64,000 nt of DNA from Alphaproteobacteria bacterium (GCA_028284945.1 JANQQJ010000039.1:1-64000); one strand, 5' to 3'. Counted from the stretch's first letter, positions 1 to 7,987 are shown. The notes: generated by a model not told the origin, from the letters alone. Numbers and translations: made by a program.

Positions 1-219
1 GTCCGTCTCATACTCAACGTGTGCCGTCGAGATCGTGATCCCGCGCTCACGCTCTTCAGGCGCCTTGTCAATCTGGTCATAATCCGTGAACTCAGCCCCG
101 CCGGCCTCGCCCAATACCTTCGTGATCGCAGCCGTCAGCGTCGTCTTACCGTGATCAACGTGACCAATCGTGCCAACATTCACATGTGGCTTCGTGCGTT
201 CAAACTTCTCTTTCGACAT
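1..219 (-). CDS. tuf: Elongation factor Tu, N-terminal part (cut by window edge)
   Basis: EF-Tu carries aminoacyl-tRNA to the ribosome as a GTP complex in the cytoplasm. The reverse strand from the ATG at 217-219 reads 73 codons beginning [16 protein letters not shown]. It contains the GTPase P-loop GHVDHGKT at residues 20-27 and the switch I sequence ERERGITI near residues 57-64, which are diagnostic of EF-Tu. The gene runs off the left edge, so only the G-domain start is visible. It is the last visible member of a tRNA-Tyr, tRNA-Gly, tuf transcription unit; a 62-base spacer separates it from tRNA-Gly. Confidence 0.98.
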   Translation of the reverse strand, partial: MSKEKFERTKPHVNVGTIGHVDHGKTTLTAAITKVLGEAGGAEFTDYDQIDKAPEERERGITISTAHVEYETD

Positions 220-281
220 CGGCTAATTTCCCTGTCCGTTTGCTGTCGTTTCCTGCCTTGCCCGAACCCCGGCTGGAGGGT

Positions 282-355
282 TGGAGCGGGTGATGGGAAT
301 CGAACCCACGTCACTAGCTTGGAAGGCTAATGCTCTACCATTGAGCTACACCCGC
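282..355 (-). tRNA. tRNA-Gly (anticodon TCC)
   Basis: The reverse complement folds as a cloverleaf: acceptor GCGGGTG pairs with CACCCGC, the D arm has GTAGCTCAATGGTAGAGC, the anticodon loop is CTTCCAA giving TCC, and the T arm contains GGTTCGATTCC. The 3' CCA is encoded (282-284). It lies between tRNA-Tyr and tuf on the same strand. Confidence 0.97.
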
Positions 356-401
356 AAACCCTTCAAAAGAGGCCCACTATGTCTGCCCGCTTGGACGATG
401 G

Positions 402-486
402 TGGTGGAGGGGGTAGGATTCGAACCTACGTACGCTATGCGGCCAGATTTACAGTCTGGTGCCTTTAACCACTCGGCCACCCCTCC
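402..486 (-). tRNA. tRNA-Tyr (anticodon GTA)
   Basis: An 85-base class II tRNA on the reverse strand. The acceptor GGAGGGG pairs with CCCCTCC, the anticodon loop CTGTAAA gives GTA, a long variable arm follows, and the T loop contains GGTTCGAATCC. CCA is encoded at 402-404. It is the first gene after the promoter at 518-545. Confidence 0.97.
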
Positions 487-517
487 ATCGTTTTCGGCCC
501 GACAGACGGTGCACGGG

Positions 518-545
518 ACTATGAGAAATTGCTTCCCTATGTCAA
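518..545 (-). promoter_or_regulatory. Sigma-70 type promoter of the tRNA-Tyr/tRNA-Gly/tuf unit
   Basis: On the reverse strand a perfect TTGACA (540-545) is followed after 16 bases by CATAGT (518-523), a four-of-six match to TATAAT. This would start transcription about 25 bases before tRNA-Tyr. Predicted from consensus only. Confidence 0.6.
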
Positions 546-597
546 CCACAATCCAAGCGGAATTCCCCTGCGATCAGCACATCATGAGACCAGCACA

Positions 598-1350
598 TTG
601 ACCACACCAAATCGCAACAAACGGCCGGCTCGAAAAAAGCCTTATGCCGGGCAGGAGCGATACTGGCTCTATGGGCTGCACCCGGTCCGCGCCGCACTGG
701 TCAACCCGGCCCGAAAATACGGCAAACTGCTGGCGACCCGAAACGCCGCCGCCAATCTGGGTGAAGCGCCCTTCCCGCCGGACATTGTTGAGCGCAAAGC
801 CATTGACCGGCTGGTGCCTGCCGATGCAGTGCATCAGGGTATCGCGCTAGAAGTTGACCCGCTGCCGGAGACGTCACTTGCAGATCTGATCGATGGCAGT
901 GAAAATATGCTGCTGCTCGTGCTCGACCAAGTGACCGATCCGCACAATGTCGGCGCGATCCTGCGGTCGGCCGCGGCGTTTGGCTCTGCCGCCGTGGTCA
1001 CAACCTGGCGGCATTCCCCACCGGAGACAGCGGTGCTGGCCAAATCTGCCGCCGGCGCGGTCGATCTGATCCCCTATGTCCGGATTCGCAATCTGGCCGA
1101 CGCGCTCAGCACCCTCTCCGATGCCGGGTTCCATATCGTTGGCCTCGACGCCGATGGCGGAACCAAGCTCCAAGACGTCGCTAACCCGGGCCGCATTGCT
1201 GTCGTCATGGGCGCCGAAGGCAAAGGCCTGCGCCAGTTGACCCGCGAACGCTGCGATCAGCTGGCCCGCCTGCCCATGAAGGGCGACATGGAGAGCCTGA
1301 ACGTTTCCAACGCGGCCGCCATCGCGCTTTATGAACTGACGCGCGACTAA
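598..1350 (+). CDS. rlmB: RlmB/TrmH family 23S rRNA 2'-O-methyltransferase
   Basis: SpoU/TrmH family methyltransferase; RlmB 2'-O-methylates a guanosine (G2251 in E. coli) of 23S rRNA using SAM. The N-terminal substrate-binding domain opens with YWLYGLHPVRAAL. The knotted catalytic domain carries DPHNVGAILRSAAAFG, MGAEGKGL and the C-terminal MESLNVSNAAAIALYEL, all typical of SpoU enzymes. There is no in-frame ATG in a suitable place. The frame is open from a TTG at 529, but that site lies within the divergent promoter, so I chose TTG at 598, which gives 250 residues with the usual short basic head. Exact specificity among TrmH paralogues is inferred. Confidence 0.85.
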   Translation: MTTPNRNKRPARKKPYAGQERYWLYGLHPVRAALVNPARKYGKLLATRNAAANLGEAPFPPDIVERKAIDRLVPADAVHQGIALEVDPLPETSLADLIDGSENMLLLVLDQVTDPHNVGAILRSAAAFGSAAVVTTWRHSPPETAVLAKSAAGAVDLIPYVRIRNLADALSTLSDAGFHIVGLDADGGTKLQDVANPGRIAVVMGAEGKGLRQLTRERCDQLARLPMKGDMESLNVSNAAAIALYELTRD

Positions 1351-1418
1351 GCCCTTCTGGTAAAGGCCGTCTTATCTGGTTTAGGCTCCATTCAACGTTA
1401 TGCGTTCAGGAGTGACCG

Positions 1419-2318
1419 ATGAGAGTAAGCCTCGCCGCCCTATTTTGCCTCGCGTTCCTTGTTTCAGGCGCTGCTTCGCCAGCAGCAGCCGACACCGGCA
1501 CCGCAACAGTCCGTGTTGTGACGTCGCCGCCGCTCGGCTCTGGTACATTCAGGTTCAGTGGCACGCCTTCGGGTGAGCTTACCCTGTCTGGTGCGGAAGG
1601 AAGCATGAGTGCCTCGGGGCTTGCAGCAGGCAGCTACAATGCCACCCTGGTGCGCACAGACCCGGCGGCGGTCGACGGCGGCTACCAACTAACATCGGTC
1701 ACCTGTGATGATGACGACAGTACCGGCGGGGTGCTGAGCCGCCGTGCCAAGTTCGAGATCGCTGACGGCGAGAGCGTGAGCTGCACATTTCTGCTGACCA
1801 AGACGCCAGAAGAGCCGAGAGATTCGACTGAGCCGGGCGAGCCAGGAAGCACACCTTCTGCGACGCCAGGGGCCGGTCCATCCGGAACAGCACCATCGGA
1901 AGAGCCAAGCGCCGTGCCCGGCGGAACGGTGACCGAGGGCAGCTGCGTCTGTCCAAAAGAAGGACCATGGACAATCAATAACCTGCCGGGGCAGATGAGT
2001 TGCACGGGCGCAGCCAACATAACCATGCCACTGACACCCAGCACACAAAGAGGCACCCTGACCATTCAAAATGGCTGCAACACCATCATTGGTGAAAGCC
2101 TGTCAGAAGACGACGCGACGCTGGTGATGCAGCGCCTGCCCGGTTGCGGCTACCAGGGAACGATAGGCGGTTCGCAAGGGGGCATTCCGATGACCATCGA
2201 ATTCAATTGGACCGTCAATAGCGAGACCAGCATCTCAGGCGATCTTTACTCGCAGGCCAGTGAGCAGGGCATGACCTGCACCATGACGCGGAACTACAAT
2301 ATGAACGCCGCGAACTAA
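1419..2318 (+). CDS. Secreted protein of unknown function with low-complexity linker
   Basis: 299 residues with a clear signal peptide (about residues 1-24, ending SPAAA). Two globular regions are joined by a Pro/Ser/Thr/Glu/Gly-rich linker at about residues 128-170. The first region resembles a beta-sandwich of the kind that carries SpaA/Cna-B-like repeats, with LAAGSYNATLVR followed by a CDDDD/SCTFLL cysteine pair. The second holds six to seven cysteines and is likely disulfide-bonded. I do not recognise a family for the C-terminal region. The gene stands alone: it follows rlmB by 68 bases and converges on the amidohydrolase, with only 4 bases between them. Periplasmic or extracellular location is inferred. 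Confidence 0.75.
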   Translation: MRVSLAALFCLAFLVSGAASPAAADTGTATVRVVTSPPLGSGTFRFSGTPSGELTLSGAEGSMSASGLAAGSYNATLVRTDPAAVDGGYQLTSVTCDDDDSTGGVLSRRAKFEIADGESVSCTFLLTKTPEEPRDSTEPGEPGSTPSATPGAGPSGTAPSEEPSAVPGGTVTEGSCVCPKEGPWTINNLPGQMSCTGAANITMPLTPSTQRGTLTIQNGCNTIIGESLSEDDATLVMQRLPGCGYQGTIGGSQGGIPMTIEFNWTVNSETSISGDLYSQASEQGMTCTMTRNYNMNAAN

Positions 2319-2322
2319 CCCG

Positions 2323-3477
2323 CTATGAGCTGACGGCCGGATAGAGCGTCTGGAAATTCTCAAAGAAAAACTGCCGCCGCGCGGCCTCGCTCAGTGAGGC
2401 CGTCGACCGGTCGAACCGCCCGATCGGATCGCGGCCGCCTTCGGCATGCGGATAGTCGGACGAGAACATATAGAGTTCCGACCATGAGTCGTTGACGATC
2501 TGTGCCACATCTTCGAAGGGATAGGGCGTAAACCTAATCTGGTCGCGGATCTGTTCGGATGGTTTGCGCTGCATCTTGGCCAGGTGTGGCTCGGGCCGGC
2601 TCCAGATATCAACTGCATGATCAAGGCGCCTGATCATATCAGGTACCCATCCTGCGCCAATCTCGATCACGCCGCCACGCAGATCCGGGTGCCGGTCGAG
2701 CACACCATCGAGCACCAACACGGAGATAAACCGTTGCGCGGCCTGATGGATGACCGTCAGGTCCTTCGACCCGATCACTTCGGCACCGCCACGCGCCGTC
2801 GTCCGGTCTGGATAGCCATCATTCATCCAGGCCTTGGGAATCTGAAGCGGCGCGCTGCCGACATGGAGAATGAAGGGCATGTTCCTTTCGGCCAACAGGC
2901 GCCAGATTGGCTCGTGATCGACATGACCGGGAGACCGTCCGCCAGGCGCGTCCGCGGCAATCCAGACCGCCCCCAGACCCAATTCCGCGGCAAACGTGAT
3001 CTCTTTCATCGCCTGCTGCACATCGTCGAGCGGGACAATCGCGACACCGATCAGGCGGGTGTCTGCATCACAGAATTCGGCCATGGCGCGATTGTGGGCC
3101 CGGCACGTGACATAGCGGGCTTCGGCCGGTGCTTCAAAAATCAGCCTGGCACAGAATGAGGCAAAAACCACCTGCCGCTCAAAGCCAAGCATATCGAGCG
3201 CCACAGCCCTTTCCGGTCCGTTGAAAGCGCCCAGCGCGTCATGCCATTTCGGCCCACGCGTGATCTGATCGCCAAGCTCTTTCAGTTTCTCAACGGTCTC
3301 GGCGGCGTGGCCCGCCGCGCCGACGTGATCACCGGGGTCAAACTGCCCCGTTGTACTGGCGCCCAAGACAGGCAACAGATGTTGATCACTGGCTGCCGTA
3401 TGCGCCGACAGAAAATCCGGCAACTCCATAAGATGACTGTCCGCATCATTGATCAGCCGTTCACCGGCATAACTCAT
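2323..3477 (-). CDS. Amidohydrolase_2 (ACMSD-like) family metal-dependent hydrolase/decarboxylase
   Basis: 384 residues of the amidohydrolase_2 family, TIM-barrel metalloenzymes that hydrolyse or decarboxylate aromatic and related substrates. It starts with the modified metal motif DADSHLME. An HVGSAP strand near the middle and the C-terminal SSDYPHAEGGRDP supply further metal ligands. It begins 2 bases after the cyclase stop and is the last gene of a three-gene operon (4635 to 2323). The pairing with a cyclase-type hydrolase suggests a shared catabolic substrate, but nothing in the sequence identifies it. Confidence 0.85.
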   Translation of the reverse strand: MSYAGERLINDADSHLMELPDFLSAHTAASDQHLLPVLGASTTGQFDPGDHVGAAGHAAETVEKLKELGDQITRGPKWHDALGAFNGPERAVALDMLGFERQVVFASFCARLIFEAPAEARYVTCRAHNRAMAEFCDADTRLIGVAIVPLDDVQQAMKEITFAAELGLGAVWIAADAPGGRSPGHVDHEPIWRLLAERNMPFILHVGSAPLQIPKAWMNDGYPDRTTARGGAEVIGSKDLTVIHQAAQRFISVLVLDGVLDRHPDLRGGVIEIGAGWVPDMIRRLDHAVDIWSRPEPHLAKMQRKPSEQIRDQIRFTPYPFEDVAQIVNDSWSELYMFSSDYPHAEGGRDPIGRFDRSTASLSEAARRQFFFENFQTLYPAVSS

Positions 3478-3479
3478 GA

Positions 3480-4280
3480 CTACGTCCCTTTGGGCACCAG
3501 GGCCACCACGCGCACCGGGCCGCCGGAGCCCCGTTCAATTTTAATCGGTAGCGCAATGAGTGTCGCACCGCGTGGCGGGACCCTATCAAGGTCTTTCAAG
3601 TTCTCCAGGCCAGGGACATTGTACTCACCCGCAATGCGATGAACGATGAAGTCCTTTGAGGGCCCGTAATCTATTGACGCTGTATCGACGCCAATCATCG
3701 CCACATCGCGCTCTTTGATCAAAAACACAGCCGCAGCCGCGCCAAAGCTTGGGAAATGCAAACTGTCGGTACGGCCCGGGCGGTCATCGCCCAAATAGGC
3801 CTTGCGGTCGGGCCAGCGGGCGCTCCAGCCATTATTCATCAGCACGATCATGCCGGGTTCGATCTTGCCGTGAGCGGCCTCATAGGCCTCTATATCTGCA
3901 ACGGTCAGCCGGTAGTCGGGATCAGCAGCCGCCTTTTCAGACACGTCAATCACCGCAACCGGGGCAATCATCTCTTCAACGGGTACCCGGTCAACGGTCT
4001 GCGCGCCTTTGAAGAAGTGTTCCGGCGCATCCATGTGGGTGCCACCATGTTCAGGCGTGCAAAATGAATATGAGGCATAAAACCATCCACCCGGCGTTTC
4101 ACCATAGGCCAGCTTTTTCAACTCGAACGAGGTGGGCGAACTTGGCCAGTAGATTGTATCCCTGCCATAGGCATGGGTCAGATCAATCACCTGCATGGCG
4201 GCAGGATCGAACACAGTTTCCGGTTCACTACATGCGGTCAGGACCAAAGACAGCACCATCGCTGACAGGGGAAACCGCAT
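3480..4280 (-). CDS. Cyclase family protein (kynurenine formamidase-like), predicted lipoprotein
   Basis: 266 residues of the cyclase family (PF04199), metal-dependent hydrolases that include bacterial kynurenine formamidase. The signature HGGTHMDAPEHF sits near residue 78. The N-terminus is a lipoprotein signal with a lipobox ending LTAC (Cys17), so this copy is probably periplasmic and membrane-anchored, unlike the cytoplasmic KynB. A GGAGG site lies 5 bases before the ATG. It starts 10 bases after the small membrane protein gene and is followed by the amidohydrolase. The substrate is unknown. Confidence 0.85.
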   Translation of the reverse strand: MRFPLSAMVLSLVLTACSEPETVFDPAAMQVIDLTHAYGRDTIYWPSSPTSFELKKLAYGETPGGWFYASYSFCTPEHGGTHMDAPEHFFKGAQTVDRVPVEEMIAPVAVIDVSEKAAADPDYRLTVADIEAYEAAHGKIEPGMIVLMNNGWSARWPDRKAYLGDDRPGRTDSLHFPSFGAAAAVFLIKERDVAMIGVDTASIDYGPSKDFIVHRIAGEYNVPGLENLKDLDRVPPRGATLIALPIKIERGSGGPVRVVALVPKGT

Positions 4281-4290
4281 GTCGACCTCC

Positions 4291-4635
4291 TTAACTGGCT
4301 TGTTTCATCCCCTGTATGCCACGCCAAAGGAAATGGGTGAATGCCAGAACGAGACAGATATAGGCAAAGGTGAAGGCACCCGGTACGCCCATATAGCCCG
4401 CCACGACCCCGACAATCGGCGCCATCGACAGGAAATGGCCGGGCACCCAGGCGTCCATCCGCCAGCTGATCATGATCGCGCTGACGGCCGAGATCAGCAT
4501 CAGCGCCGAAAACGCATGCACCGCCCAGGGCAGGGTGTACATCAACCCGCCCAACACCAGCGCGATGATCCCCGCTGCTGAATGGGTCAGGCCACCCAGT
4601 TCAATTTTTGATGGTTTGCGCGGTGTGTCATCCAT
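4291..4635 (-). CDS. Small multi-pass membrane protein of unknown function
   Basis: 114 residues with three to four hydrophobic segments (about residues 18-36, 38-56, 63-84 and 86-104). The N-terminus is charged and cytoplasmic-looking (MDDTPRKPSKIELGG). No catalytic motif is recognisable. It is the first gene of the operon with the cyclase and amidohydrolase (10-base gap), so it may take part in uptake or anchoring for that pathway, but this is a guess from position. Confidence 0.7.
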   Translation of the reverse strand: MDDTPRKPSKIELGGLTHSAAGIIALVLGGLMYTLPWAVHAFSALMLISAVSAIMISWRMDAWVPGHFLSMAPIVGVVAGYMGVPGAFTFAYICLVLAFTHFLWRGIQGMKQAS

Positions 4636-4753
4636 GGATTGTCAGCCTCCCTGCCCTTCATTTTATGCCAAGACGCTATCACGCCCCGCAATCTGACTGA
4701 AACGACAAGCACCCCACCTTCCCGGCCAGATAGCTGACAATCCGACAATTCGG

Positions 4754-4783
4754 TTGATTTCTGACAGACCCCGCCCTTATTTA
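4754..4783 (+). promoter_or_regulatory. Probable promoter of tRNA-Thr
   Basis: TTGATT (4754-4759) and TATTTA (4778-4783) are separated by 18 bases and lie 19 bases before the tRNA. Predicted from consensus only. Confidence 0.45.
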
Positions 4784-4802
4784 TGCCGCGCAGCCTTGGC
4801 AT

Positions 4803-4878
4803 GCCGGTTTAGCTCAGTTGGTAGAGCAGCGGTTTTGTAAACCGAAGGTCGCGGGTTCGACTCCTGCAACCGGCACCA
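4803..4878 (+). tRNA. tRNA-Thr (anticodon TGT)
   Basis: A 76-base cloverleaf: acceptor GCCGGTT pairs with AACCGGC, the D arm is AGCTCAGTTGGTAGAGC, the anticodon loop TTTGTAA gives TGT, and the T arm has GGGTTCGACTCC. CCA is encoded at 4876-4878. It is a stand-alone gene on the opposite strand from tRNA-Tyr/Gly. Confidence 0.97.
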
Positions 4879-4915
4879 TTGCCCTTCCCCTCAAAGAAAG
4901 CAAATCCGGCGCGCG

Positions 4916-5308
4916 CTACTCAGGTTTAGCGTGGCCGGCGCTTTCCTTGTTGGCGGGCAGGCAATTCAGTGCGACATAGGTCATGCCGACATCGGCTTTT
5001 GAATCGCAGTCAAAGCCATCAGGGACATCTGCTGGCGGGTCAACATTCAACACCACATGCCCCGGATCGTCGGCGGGTTCGGCTGATCGCATGCCGGAGG
5101 TGCCGAAGTCGCACTCGATCGTTGAGTGTTCGTCGAACGCCGCCAACGGCAAGACAAAAATATGTTCTTGGGCGCGGTTTGCCTGACAGAACTGCGCCTT
5201 AAACTGGTCGAACGTATTTGCCGTGGATTCGGGCGCCTGCGAACAGGCCGGCATGGCGAATAGTAAGCTGGCGGAGCCCGCGAGCATGAACCAAGTCTTG
5301 ATCATCAT
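4916..5308 (-). CDS. Small putative lipoprotein, unknown function
   Basis: 130 residues from the ATG at 5306-5308, which follows AAGGGGAAGA. A longer open frame upstream lacks signal-peptide features. The N-terminus MMIKTWFMLAGSASLLF leads to a lipobox MPAC, so it is predicted to be a lipoprotein. The mature part contains four cysteines (FCQ, ECDFG, DCD, NCL) that could form disulfides. No domain is recognised. It is a single gene between tRNA-Thr and a small plus-strand gene. Confidence 0.65.
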   Translation of the reverse strand: MMIKTWFMLAGSASLLFAMPACSQAPESTANTFDQFKAQFCQANRAQEHIFVLPLAAFDEHSTIECDFGTSGMRSAEPADDPGHVVLNVDPPADVPDGFDCDSKADVGMTYVALNCLPANKESAGHAKPE

Positions 5309-5478
5309 TCTTCCCCTTTGTTGATTACGTCGGCGGCCCGCCAGTATTGACTGTAAAAGCAGGATCGCCCCAAAGCCGGCATTTGTCCACCACATCAGAT
5401 CAGGGGCCGCTAGCGGCTTGCGCAGCCGTATCGCAAAGCCTATTTTGGTAATCAGAGGCTATTGCTCGGGAGAACACC

Positions 5479-5685
5479 ATGACCAAATCGGGACTAGACG
5501 TCAGTAAACTTCTCGGCCTGCGCATTGTTGCGGACGAACTCGCTGATACATCTGCCATTGTTGGTGCCAAGACAGGCAAAATCGACCGCTTGAGCGCCAA
5601 GACAGGCAAAATTGATCGGATTGGCTTGAAAGCTGGCAAAATCAGCCGGATCGGCCGCAAGGAAAGCCAAACCAAAGTCGCTTGA
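5479..5685 (+). CDS. Small basic protein with AKTGKIDR repeats
   Basis: 68 residues starting at an ATG preceded by GGGAGAACACC. The first half (MTKSGLDVSKLLGLRIVADE) is mildly amphipathic. The second half is three imperfect 9-11 residue units: AKTGKIDRLS, AKTGKIDRIGL and KAGKISRIG. The overall charge is strongly positive at the C-terminus. I recognise no family. An open frame also exists on the opposite strand over the same bases, but it lacks comparable start signals. The repeat could be a nucleic-acid or membrane-binding segment, but function is unknown. Confidence 0.55.
   Translation: MTKSGLDVSKLLGLRIVADELADTSAIVGAKTGKIDRLSAKTGKIDRIGLKAGKISRIGRKESQTKVA
5566..5655 (+). repeat. Three tandem 27-33 base coding repeats
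   Basis: Units at about 5566-5595, 5596-5628 and 5629-5655 share the core AAGACAGGCAAAAT or a close variant. They encode the repeated (A)KTGKIDR(I/L) segment of the small protein. Confidence 0.7.
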
Positions 5686-5697
5686 TCGCCGAATGCG

Positions 5698-6480
5698 CTA
5701 CTCGAGCAGGTGATCTTTCATCTGCTCGCGCTCGACCGGGGTAAAGCCCAAGCCATCGGTTAGGTAGCCGTCAAAGCTACCGAACTCTTCTTCCATGGTT
5801 TCGTGACCGGCCGCCAGATAGTCTGGATGGGCGGCCAGCATGGTGTGGAAGACCTCCAGTGAATTCATGTCTGGATACTTCTCCGCCAGCAGATCCAGAT
5901 TTCGTACCAGATATTGATTGGTCAATTCATAATCGTGGTAGATTGTCTCGCGGTCGACACCCAGCGCTTCCAGCAATATGGCCGCGCCCCATCCGGTGCG
6001 GTCCTTGCCTGCGGCGCAGTGGAACAACAGCGGAAGCTGGTCAGCCTGTGAACACAGCCGCAGGAACTGGGCATAGGCGCTGGTGAAATCCCGCGCATAG
6101 GCCCGGTAAATATTCTTCATCGCCTCGCCCAGTTCAGCCTCGTCCACCTGCGGTTTTTGGAGCACGTGGTGCAGTTCTGAATCCTGCCGGTCGGGGCCGA
6201 TGGAGAACGGAATCACTTGCGGCGCATTGGCCTGCGGCAGGCGCGACGGATTTTCCACCCGCTCTTCATCGCGCCTGAAATCACACACCACTTTGATGTT
6301 GAGATCCGTCACATGGTTGAGGTCCGCATCGGTCAGTCCCGCAAGCGAGTTCGACCGGTAAAGATGCCGCCAGATCGTGTGACGACCATCCTGGGTGCGA
6401 TATCCGCCCAGGTCGCGGAAGTTGCTCGCCCCCTCCAGCGGCAGAACGCGGGCGGGCTGGTCGGATGATTGTGAACTCAT
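5698..6480 (-). CDS. Tyrosine-protein phosphatase (Y_phosphatase3 type)
   Basis: 260 residues of the bacterial tyrosine/lipid phosphatase family PF13350. The N-terminal NFRDLGGYRT and the P-loop HCAAGKDRTG (catalytic Cys, then Arg near residue 160) are diagnostic, and an N-terminal YRSNSLAGLTDADL strand is also typical. Known members dephosphorylate phosphotyrosine, other phosphoresidues or phosphoinositides. It converges on the small repeat-protein gene (13-base gap) and is divergent from the nucleoside transporter. No partner kinase is seen nearby. Confidence 0.9.
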   Translation of the reverse strand: MSSQSSDQPARVLPLEGASNFRDLGGYRTQDGRHTIWRHLYRSNSLAGLTDADLNHVTDLNIKVVCDFRRDEERVENPSRLPQANAPQVIPFSIGPDRQDSELHHVLQKPQVDEAELGEAMKNIYRAYARDFTSAYAQFLRLCSQADQLPLLFHCAAGKDRTGWGAAILLEALGVDRETIYHDYELTNQYLVRNLDLLAEKYPDMNSLEVFHTMLAAHPDYLAAGHETMEEEFGSFDGYLTDGLGFTPVEREQMKDHLLE

Positions 6481-6578
6481 GGACTAATCCTATCGGAAGA
6501 ATGTGACCGCTATATAGCATATGGAGGATCGCCCGCACCCGCCCTATGCTGCGCCATCGCAACCGTGCGGGAAACATC

Positions 6579-7817
6579 ATGCAGGCCATTCTGGGCATTA
6601 TGGTTTTGATCCTGCTGGCCTGGGCGATCAGCGAAGACCGGCGCGCCCTGCGCTGGCGGCTGGTGGCCGGTGGGCTGGCGCTTCAGGTGGTGATCGCCCT
6701 GATTATGCTGAAGATCCCGGGCTCGCCGGATTTATTCTTGGTCATCGCCCGCGGCGTCGACGCGCTGCAGACCGCGACCCAGGCCGGCACCTCCTTCGTA
6801 TTCGGCTATATTGGCGGCGGCACTTTGCCCTTTGCCGAGACCCGCCCGGGCCAGAGCTTCATCTTCGCCTTCCAGGCGCTGCCCCTGATGTTGATCGTCA
6901 GTGCGTTGAGCGCCTTGCTGTTCTACTGGAACATCCTGCCCCGGATCGTGCGCGGCTTCGCCTGGTTGCTGCAGCGCAGCCTGGGCATCGGCGGGCCGGT
7001 CGGCGTGGGGGCCGCACTCAACGTCTTCATCGGCATGGTCGAAGCGCCGCTGATGATCAAGCCCTATATGAGCAAGCTGGGCCGTGGTGAGCTGTTCATG
7101 GTGATGACATGCGGCATGGCCACCATAGCCGGCACCATGTTCGCGCTCTATGCGACGATGCTGAGCCCAATCCTGCCCGGCGCGGCGGGCCATCTGATGG
7201 TCGCCTCGCTGATCAGCGCACCGGCGGCTATCCTGATTGCCGCGATCATGGTGCCGAGCGGCGCCGAACCCGTTGACTCATCACTCGACATTCCGCCCTC
7301 TGAAGCCCGCGGCGCGATGGATGCGATTACCCGCGGCACGGCTGAGGGGATCCCGCTGCTGATCAACGTCATTGCCATGCTGATCGTGCTCGTCGCCCTG
7401 GTCGCCATTGTCGATCAGGTGCTGGGTCTGGCGCCTGATCTGAATGGCGCACCGCTGACTCTGGAGCGCATGGCCGGGTGGGTCTTTGCGCCCATCGCCT
7501 GGCTGATCGGCGTCCCTTGGGCTGAGGCACAAGTTGCCGGCGAATTGCTGGGCACCAAGGTGATCCTGAACGAACTGATCGCCTATTCGGAGATGGCCGC
7601 GTTGGCGCCCGGTGCGCTTTCTGAACACAGCCGTTTGATCATGACCTATGCGCTCTGTGGCTTTGCCAATTTCGGCAGTGTCGGCATCATGATCGGCGGG
7701 CTGGCGACAATCTGCCCCGACCGGCGTGGTGAGGTAACCGCGCTGGGCCTGAAATCAATTGTCGCCGGAACCCTCGCCACCTGCATGACCGGCGCGCTGG
7801 CGGGATTGATTGTGTAA
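6579..7817 (+). CDS. Concentrative nucleoside transporter (NupC/CNT family)
   Basis: About 412 residues from the ATG at 6579, preceded by GCGGGAAACATC; an upstream ATG at 6546 would add a basic 11-residue head. CNT proteins import nucleosides by H+ or Na+ symport in the inner membrane. Family sequences are visible: GYIGGGTLPFAE, the gate-domain core GVGAALNVFIGMVEAPLMIKP, and CGFANFGSVGIMIGG near the C-terminus. About nine to ten hydrophobic segments are seen. It is monocistronic, ending at a palindromic repeat and a shared terminator. Confidence 0.93.
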   Translation: MQAILGIMVLILLAWAISEDRRALRWRLVAGGLALQVVIALIMLKIPGSPDLFLVIARGVDALQTATQAGTSFVFGYIGGGTLPFAETRPGQSFIFAFQALPLMLIVSALSALLFYWNILPRIVRGFAWLLQRSLGIGGPVGVGAALNVFIGMVEAPLMIKPYMSKLGRGELFMVMTCGMATIAGTMFALYATMLSPILPGAAGHLMVASLISAPAAILIAAIMVPSGAEPVDSSLDIPPSEARGAMDAITRGTAEGIPLLINVIAMLIVLVALVAIVDQVLGLAPDLNGAPLTLERMAGWVFAPIAWLIGVPWAEAQVAGELLGTKVILNELIAYSEMAALAPGALSEHSRLIMTYALCGFANFGSVGIMIGGLATICPDRRGEVTALGLKSIVAGTLATCMTGALAGLIV

Positions 7818-7819
7818 GC

Positions 7820-7930
7820 CCCCCTCACCCTACTTTCGCTAAGCGCCCGCTGATGCGGCGCAAAGCTGCGGTATCCCTCTCCCCGCCGGGGAGAGGGAAG
7901 GCCGAGCAACGCGAAACCAGGGTGAGGGGG
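7820..7930. repeat. Nested intergenic inverted repeat
   Basis: Outer arms CCCCCTCACCCT (7820-7831) and AGGGTGAGGGGG (7919-7930) are perfect complements. They enclose a perfect hairpin CCCTCTCCCC (7875-7884), GCC, GGGGAGAGGG (7888-7897). Elements of this composition are common dispersed palindromes in proteobacterial intergenic regions. It lies between convergent genes. Confidence 0.8.
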
Positions 7931-7936
7931 AAAGAA

Positions 7937-7964
7937 AAAGGCCCGGTCAAACAACCGGGCCTTT
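7937..7964. terminator. Bidirectional rho-independent terminator
   Basis: An 11-bp perfect stem, AAAGGCCCGGT with ACCGGGCCTTT, with a 6-base loop. On the minus strand it is followed by TTTCTTTCCC, and on the plus strand by a short T run inside the stem. It serves the convergent nucleoside transporter and Rieske genes. Confidence 0.85.
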
Positions 7965-7987
7965 CGCAATTTCACTGGTGTGGACGC

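Noticed and set aside
5400-5675. A 91-codon minus-strand frame over the repeat protein
   Set aside because: The plus strand has a good ribosome site and a regular peptide repeat, whereas the minus frame only mirrors the repeat.
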